Made by a program: the position numbers and the translations under genes
Source: Variovorax jilinensis
GTDB taxonomy: Bacteria > Pseudomonadota > Gammaproteobacteria > Burkholderiales > Burkholderiaceae_C
Assembly: GCF_030316885.1 (NCBI RefSeq)
Contig: NZ_JASZYQ010000001.1
Location: forward strand, 1,364,001 to 1,428,000
Direction: 5' to 3'
DNA length: 64,000 nucleotides
Notes under the pieces: generated by a model
Seen by the model: the letters and a program-made list of their open reading frames with translations, nothing else
Databases searched by the model: none
Told to the model about the DNA's origin: nothing
Part shown: positions 58,735 through 64,000 of the stretch, in pieces
Numbering within the stretch: the first letter of the stretch is position 1
How the letters are laid out: the number at the start of each line of letters is the position of its first letter

Positions 58735-60227
58735 GGCGAGGGCGTGGCGATCGGGGCCGTGCTGGCAAGGGACTCGGGCCGCGTCCAGCCGCCGCCCATG
58801 GCGCGGTAGAGCGAAACCCAGGCTTCGGCGCGTTCGCGCTGCAGCGCGACGCGGGCGGTCTGCGAGACGAACAGCGTGCGCCGCGCATCCTCGAGGTCGA
58901 ACAGGCTCGCGAGGCCGGTGTCGAAGCGGGCCTGCGTGGCGTCGAGCGAGATCTGGTAGTTGCGCACCGCGGTGTCGGCATCGGCCGCGCGGTCTGCGGT
59001 GCCCTGCAGGTTGATCAGCGCTTCCTCGACCTCGCGCACGGCGCGCCGCACGCTGGCGCGGTAGAGCGACACCGCCTCGTCGTAGCGGCCCTCGGCGGCC
59101 TCGACGTTGGCGGCGCGCGTGCCGGCATCGAAGATCGGCACGGTCAGCGCGAGCGGCCCGATGGTCCAGGTGTCCAGCGATTCGCGCAGGCCGCCGCCGC
59201 GAATCTGAAGCGCCGCGATCGAACCCTGCAGGCCCAGCTTCGGGAAGCGCTGGGCCAGCGCCGCGCCGGCCTCTGCACTGGCGGCCGCGACGTCGAGCTC
59301 GGCCGCGTAGACGTCGGGCCGCTGGGCCAGCGCATCGGCCGGCACGCTGTAGACCGCCTGCACCGCGGGCAGGTCGACGTCGATCGGCGCAGCCTCGAGC
59401 TTGGCCGCGAGGAGCGGGCCCTCGATGCCTGTCAGCGCAACGAGGCCCTGCTGCTGTACCAGGCACAGCGCGCGCTGCTGCGTGAGCCGGTTCGCAGCCT
59501 CGGCCGCGCTCGCGCGAGCCAGTGCGGCATCGGCCGGTGCCGTGAAGCCGGCCCGGGCCGAGAGTTCGGTCAGGCGCGCGGTCTCGGCGCGCGAACGCGC
59601 ATCCGAGGTCGACACGACGAGCTGCCGCCGACAGGCGCGCTCGGCCAGGTAGGCATTGGCGGTCTCGGCCGCGACCGAGACGCGGGCGTCGTGCCAGCGT
59701 GCGTCGGCACCGGCGAAGCGCGACTGGGTGGCATCGCGGTTGGCCCGCAGGCCGCCGAAGAGATCGATCTCCCAGCTCGACTGCAGGCCGGCCTGCAAGG
59801 TCGTGATCGGCGGGATGCTGGTGCTGCCGCCGGTGGTCGGCGTGCTCGAGAAGCCCGAGCTTGGCGAATTGCCGCGGCTGGCCGAGAGCGAGCCGTCGAG
59901 GTTCGGCACCAGCGCCGCTCCGGCCGCCACCCGCGAGGCGCGGGCCTCGCCGATGCGCGCGGCGGCGCTCGCCACGGTCGGGCTCGCGGCTTCTGCCGCC
60001 TGGATCAGCTCGACCAGCAGGGGATCGTGGAGCTGCCGCCACCATTCGGCGAGCGTCGGCATCGAGCCACCGTGCGGCAGCGCCGCGGTACCTGCCGGCA
60101 ACGGGGTCTGCCATTGCGCCGGCATCGGCGCCGCGACCTCGGCCGGTGGGCGCGGGACGGCGCATGCAGCGAGCAGCAGCAGCGGGGCGGCGGCAAGGCA
60201 AAGCGCGGGGAGCCGGGAGTTCCTCAT
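58731..60227 (-). CDS. RND efflux outer-membrane lipoprotein channel (NodT/OprM family)
   Basis: A 498-residue TolC-like channel with a lipoprotein signal: ALCLAAAPLLLLAACAV gives a lipobox LAAC with Cys at about 22. Two structural repeats of the OEP family follow, each with an alpha hairpin (TVASAAARIGEARASRVAAG; second repeat EAEAAALAQRFPKL-type). The ATG at 60227 is preferred to a TTG four codons upstream. It is the first gene of the outer-channel, adaptor, pump operon. Confidence 0.93.
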   Translation of the reverse strand: MRNSRLPALCLAAAPLLLLAACAVPRPPAEVAAPMPAQWQTPLPAGTAALPHGGSMPTLAEWWRQLHDPLLVELIQAAEAASPTVASAAARIGEARASRVAAGAALVPNLDGSLSASRGNSPSSGFSSTPTTGGSTSIPPITTLQAGLQSSWEIDLFGGLRANRDATQSRFAGADARWHDARVSVAAETANAYLAERACRRQLVVSTSDARSRAETARLTELSARAGFTAPADAALARASAAEAANRLTQQRALCLVQQQGLVALTGIEGPLLAAKLEAAPIDVDLPAVQAVYSVPADALAQRPDVYAAELDVAAASAEAGAALAQRFPKLGLQGSIAALQIRGGGLRESLDTWTIGPLALTVPIFDAGTRAANVEAAEGRYDEAVSLYRASVRRAVREVEEALINLQGTADRAADADTAVRNYQISLDATQARFDTGLASLFDLEDARRTLFVSQTARVALQRERAEAWVSLYRAMGGGWTRPESLASTAPIATPSP

Positions 60228-60414
60228 GAGATTCCGCAAAAATGGGGTGACGTTCGGTGGCGAGCAGGTCGCCGCGCCTGGGCGCCGGGGGCATCGGCAG
60301 CTGGCTGGAGGGCCGGGCCGTGCGAACCGCGCAGCATAGCAAGGCGCGAACGGGCTTCCTGTAGTCGGGCGCCGCGTCTCGCGACGGGCGCGCCGCTCAC
60401 GCTACGATCCGCCC

Positions 60415-61959
<1,545 letters not shown>

Positions 61960-61979
61960 GATTTGTGCAATTGTCTGAA

Positions 61980-62004
61980 ATCAAGACATTCGAAATGTCC
62001 TGAT
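61980..62004. promoter_or_regulatory. dyad (putative upstream activator site) for the sigma-54 activator
   Basis: ATCAAGACATT (61980-61990) and AATGTCCTGAT (61994-62004) pair with one mismatch around a CGA centre. The centre lies about 97 bases before the predicted start of transcription, a usual distance for enhancer sites of sigma-54 activators. A second overlapping half-site TGTC lies at about 61972-61975. Confidence 0.55.
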
Positions 62005-62062
62005 TCCAGGCTGCTACCAAGCGATACGAGGGAAACTCCTTTGTTTTCAAGGCACTGACGGC

Positions 62063-62078
62063 TGGCACGAAGTGTGCA
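62063..62078 (+). promoter_or_regulatory. sigma-54 (-24/-12) promoter for the LivK-like gene
   Basis: TGGCACG-AAGT-GTGCA matches the consensus TGGCACG-N4-TTGCA at all but one position. GG (62064-62065) and GC (62076-62077) are separated by exactly 10 bases. Transcription would start near 62089, about 20 bases before the ATG of the binding-protein gene. A sigma-54 activator gene ends 104 bases upstream. Confidence 0.8.
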
Positions 62079-62109
62079 ATATTCAGCCATCACCATCAGG
62101 AGACAAAGA

Positions 62110-63297
62110 ATGCAACGTCGCAACCTCGTCGCGCTGGCCACCCTGGCTGCCGCATCGCTGGCCGCCCCGGCCTGGGCCCAGTCCAACGAGATCAAGATCG
62201 CCCACGTCTACAGCAAGACCGGCCCGCTCGAGGCCTACGGCAAGCAGACCCAGACCGGTCTGATGATGGGCCTGGACTACGCCACCGGCGGCACCATGAC
62301 GGTCAACGGCAAGAAGATCGTCGTGATCGAGAAGGACGACCAGGGCAAGCCCGACCTCGGCAAGTCGCAACTGGCCGCGGCCTATGCGGACGACAAGGCC
62401 GCACTCGCGGTCGGCCCCACTGCTTCGGGCGTGGCGCTCGCGATGCTGCCGGTGGCCGAGGAATACAAGAAGATCCTGCTGGTCGAGCCGGCCGTCGCCG
62501 ATTCGATCACGGGCGACAAGTGGAACAAGTACATCTTCCGCACCGGCCGCAACAGCTCGCAGGACGCGATCTCGAACGCGGTCGCGGTCGACAAGGCCGG
62601 TGTCACTGTCGCCACGCTGGCGCAGGACAACGCCTTCGGCCGTGACGGCGTGAAGGCCTTCGGCGCGGCGCTGAAGAAGGCCAAGCTGGTTCACGAGGAA
62701 TACCTGCCGGCCGCCACCACCGACTTCACCGCCGGTGCGCAGCGCCTGATCGACAAGCTCAAGGACCAGCCCGGCCGCAAGATCATCTGGATCGTCTGGG
62801 CCGGTGCGGGCAATCCGTTCAAGATCGTCGACCTCGACCTCAAGCGCTACGGCATCGAGATCGCCACCGGCGGCAACATCCTGCCGGCGATGGCGGCCTA
62901 CAAGTCGCTGCCGGGAATGGAAGGCGCGGCCTACTACTACTTCGGCATCCCGAAGAACCCGGTCAACGACGCGATGGTGTCGATGCACTACAAGGAATTC
63001 AAGACGCCGCCGGACTTCTTCACGGCCGGCGGCTTCTCGGCCGCGATGGCGATCGTGACCGCGCTCAAGAAGACCGGTGGCGACACGAACACCAACAAGC
63101 TGATCACGGCCATGGAAGGCATGGCCTTCGACACGCCCAAGGGCAAGATGACCTTCCGCAAGGAAGACCATCAGGCCATGCAGTCGATGTACCACTTCAA
63201 GATCAAGGTCGACCCGGCGTTCGCGTGGGGCGTGCCTGAGCTGGTGCACGAGATCAAGCCGGAAGAGATGGACATCCCCATCCGGAACAAGCGCTAA
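62110..63297 (+). CDS. ABC transporter substrate-binding protein, Leu/Ile/Val (HAAT, LivK-like) family
   Basis: A 395-residue periplasmic binding protein. The signal peptide (MQRRNLVALATLAAASLAAP, cleavage after AWAQ at 24) is followed by NEIKIAHVYSKTGPLEAYGK, the type I PBP opening. An AGGAGACA site precedes the ATG at 62110; the upstream Met (62074) is inside the promoter spacer. Expression from a sigma-54 promoter suggests control by substrate or nitrogen status. The ligand (amino acid, amide or aromatic acid) is not deducible. A LivG gene follows after 140 bases. Confidence 0.92.
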   Translation: MQRRNLVALATLAAASLAAPAWAQSNEIKIAHVYSKTGPLEAYGKQTQTGLMMGLDYATGGTMTVNGKKIVVIEKDDQGKPDLGKSQLAAAYADDKAALAVGPTASGVALAMLPVAEEYKKILLVEPAVADSITGDKWNKYIFRTGRNSSQDAISNAVAVDKAGVTVATLAQDNAFGRDGVKAFGAALKKAKLVHEEYLPAATTDFTAGAQRLIDKLKDQPGRKIIWIVWAGAGNPFKIVDLDLKRYGIEIATGGNILPAMAAYKSLPGMEGAAYYYFGIPKNPVNDAMVSMHYKEFKTPPDFFTAGGFSAAMAIVTALKKTGGDTNTNKLITAMEGMAFDTPKGKMTFRKEDHQAMQSMYHFKIKVDPAFAWGVPELVHEIKPEEMDIPIRNKR

Positions 63298-63320
63298 ACA
63301 TTTGGCTCGCCCCCAGGTTG

Positions 63321-63398
63321 CCCCGCACTTCGTGTCGGGGCGCCCACCCCCTACCGGGGGCAACACCTGAGGCCCGGCAAAGCCGGTTCCTCGGTGTT
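63321..63398. repeat. cluster of three GC-rich hairpins between the LivK-like and LivG genes (REP-like)
   Basis: Hairpins: CCCCGCACTTCGTGTCGGGG (63321-63340), CCCCC/GGGGG (63347-63360) and a larger stem, AACACCTGAGG to CCTCGGTGTT (63362-63398), enclosing CCGGC-AAA-GCCGG. Such stacked elements occur as intergenic repeats in Comamonadaceae. A relative is seen at 45972-45986. They may stabilise the binding-protein message and weaken read-through to the ATPase gene. Confidence 0.5.
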
Positions 63399-63437
63399 TC
63401 ACCAACACGGCCTGGCTTCGCCGGCCGGGTCCAACTC

Positions 63438-64000
63438 ATGCTCGAAACTCAAGATCTCACCATTCGCTTCGGCGGACACGTGGCGGTGAATGCCGTGTCG
63501 TGCGCGTTCGCGCCCGGCACGCTGACCGCGATCGTCGGACCCAACGGGGCCGGCAAGACCACGTACTTCAACCTGATCTCGGGGCAGCTCAAGGCGACCG
63601 CTGGGACGGTGTCGCTCGACGGCCAGCTGCTGTCCGGGCTGAGCGCGTCGGCACGCACCCGGGCCGGGCTCGGGCGGGCCTTCCAGCTCACGAACCTGTT
63701 CCCGAATCTCACGGTGCTCGAGAACGTGCGGCTGGCCGTGCAGGCCACGCGCGACGGCGCGCACCGGCGCGGCCTCAATCTCTGGAGCATCTGGAGCGAC
63801 CACCGGGCGCTGACCGAACGCGCCGACCAGATCCTGGCCGACGTGGCGCTCAAGTCGAAGGAAGACGCCACCGTGGCCAGCCTGCCGCACGGCGACCAGC
63901 GCAAGCTCGAGGTCGCGCTGCTGATGGCGCTCGAGCCGAAGGTCTTCATGTTCGACGAACCGACCGCCGGCATGAACGCGGCCGAGGCGCCCGTGATCCT
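63438..64000 (+). CDS. ABC transporter ATP-binding protein (LivG family), 5' part
   Basis: A gene that starts at ATG 63438 and runs off the window after 187 codons. Walker A is GPNGAGKTT (34-42); the signature is the LivG-type LPHGDQRKLE; Walker B is VFMFDEPTAGM. An insertion with RDGAHRRGLNLWSIWSDHRA (about 100-119) matches LivG proteins of the HAAT family. It would energise the importer of the LivK-like receptor upstream. The permease genes and LivF are presumably downstream. Confidence 0.9.
   Translation, partial: MLETQDLTIRFGGHVAVNAVSCAFAPGTLTAIVGPNGAGKTTYFNLISGQLKATAGTVSLDGQLLSGLSASARTRAGLGRAFQLTNLFPNLTVLENVRLAVQATRDGAHRRGLNLWSIWSDHRALTERADQILADVALKSKEDATVASLPHGDQRKLEVALLMALEPKVFMFDEPTAGMNAAEAPVI

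Overview
The window is about 64 kb of GC-rich, densely packed bacterial DNA. Every sign points to a metabolically versatile betaproteobacterium of the Burkholderiales, most likely Comamonadaceae (Variovorax-like). These signs are five Bug/TctC-type periplasmic solute receptors (one partial), a complete tctDE/tctCBA locus, many LysR and MarR regulators, and ATGA start/stop overlaps. The genus is an inference. I see no tRNA, rRNA, insertion sequence, phage gene or CRISPR array. Almost everything is catabolic or uptake functions plus some housekeeping.

Layout. (1) 1-5366: tail of a Bug receptor, then a NitT/TauT-type ABC importer with a cyclase-family hydrolase and an ACMSD-like amidohydrolase. 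(2) 5395-14472, minus strand: livJHMGF importer, a MarR regulator, a Rieske O-demethylase pair (vanB/vanA-like), a glutathione-independent formaldehyde dehydrogenase and a second MarR paralogue. This reads as one pathway: import of a methoxylated aromatic, O-demethylation, formaldehyde removal. A 28-bp palindrome overlaps the likely livJ promoter. (3) 14655-17608: LuxR-type regulator, a second Rieske oxygenase and a Bug receptor. (4) 17724-24830: LysR, then a five-gene operon resembling itaconate/mesaconate degradation (FAS1-like hydratase, acyl-CoA dehydrogenase, class III CoA-transferase, Bug receptor, CitE-like lyase) and a second LysR. (5) 24892-28764: YitT-like membrane protein, secreted M20 peptidase, glycine-rich secreted protein and DUF2092 protein. 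(6) 29017-33340: LysR, Bug receptor, RraA-like aldolase, 2-hydroxyacid dehydrogenase and a truncated SMP-30 remnant. (7) 33568-38125: small ORFs and a 2-aminoethylphosphonate-type ABC importer. (8) 38362-42782: CorA, MgtC-like, SRAP protein, small proteins, PPK2 and an Hsp15-like S4 protein. (9) 42786-48173: tctED divergent from tctCBA. (10) 48219-53958: DUF4148-like protein, Crp/Fnr regulator, UPF0126 protein, and a copper-type operon of DUF2946, TonB receptor and YcnI-PCuAC fusion. (11) 54029-60227: small secreted protein and a tripartite RND efflux system. (12) 60415-64000: sigma-54 enhancer-binding protein and a LivK/LivG-type importer with a near-consensus -24/-12 promoter.

The points most worth attention are four. 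The first is the DUF2946 gene, which has the CXXC and a C-terminal Arg-Gly-Pro-Pro expected of a copper-sensing upstream ORF (CruR type). The second is the integrated uptake/O-demethylation/formaldehyde operon and its palindrome. The third is the itaconate-like operon that embeds its own solute receptor. The fourth is the sigma-54 promoter with an upstream dyad beside its probable activator.
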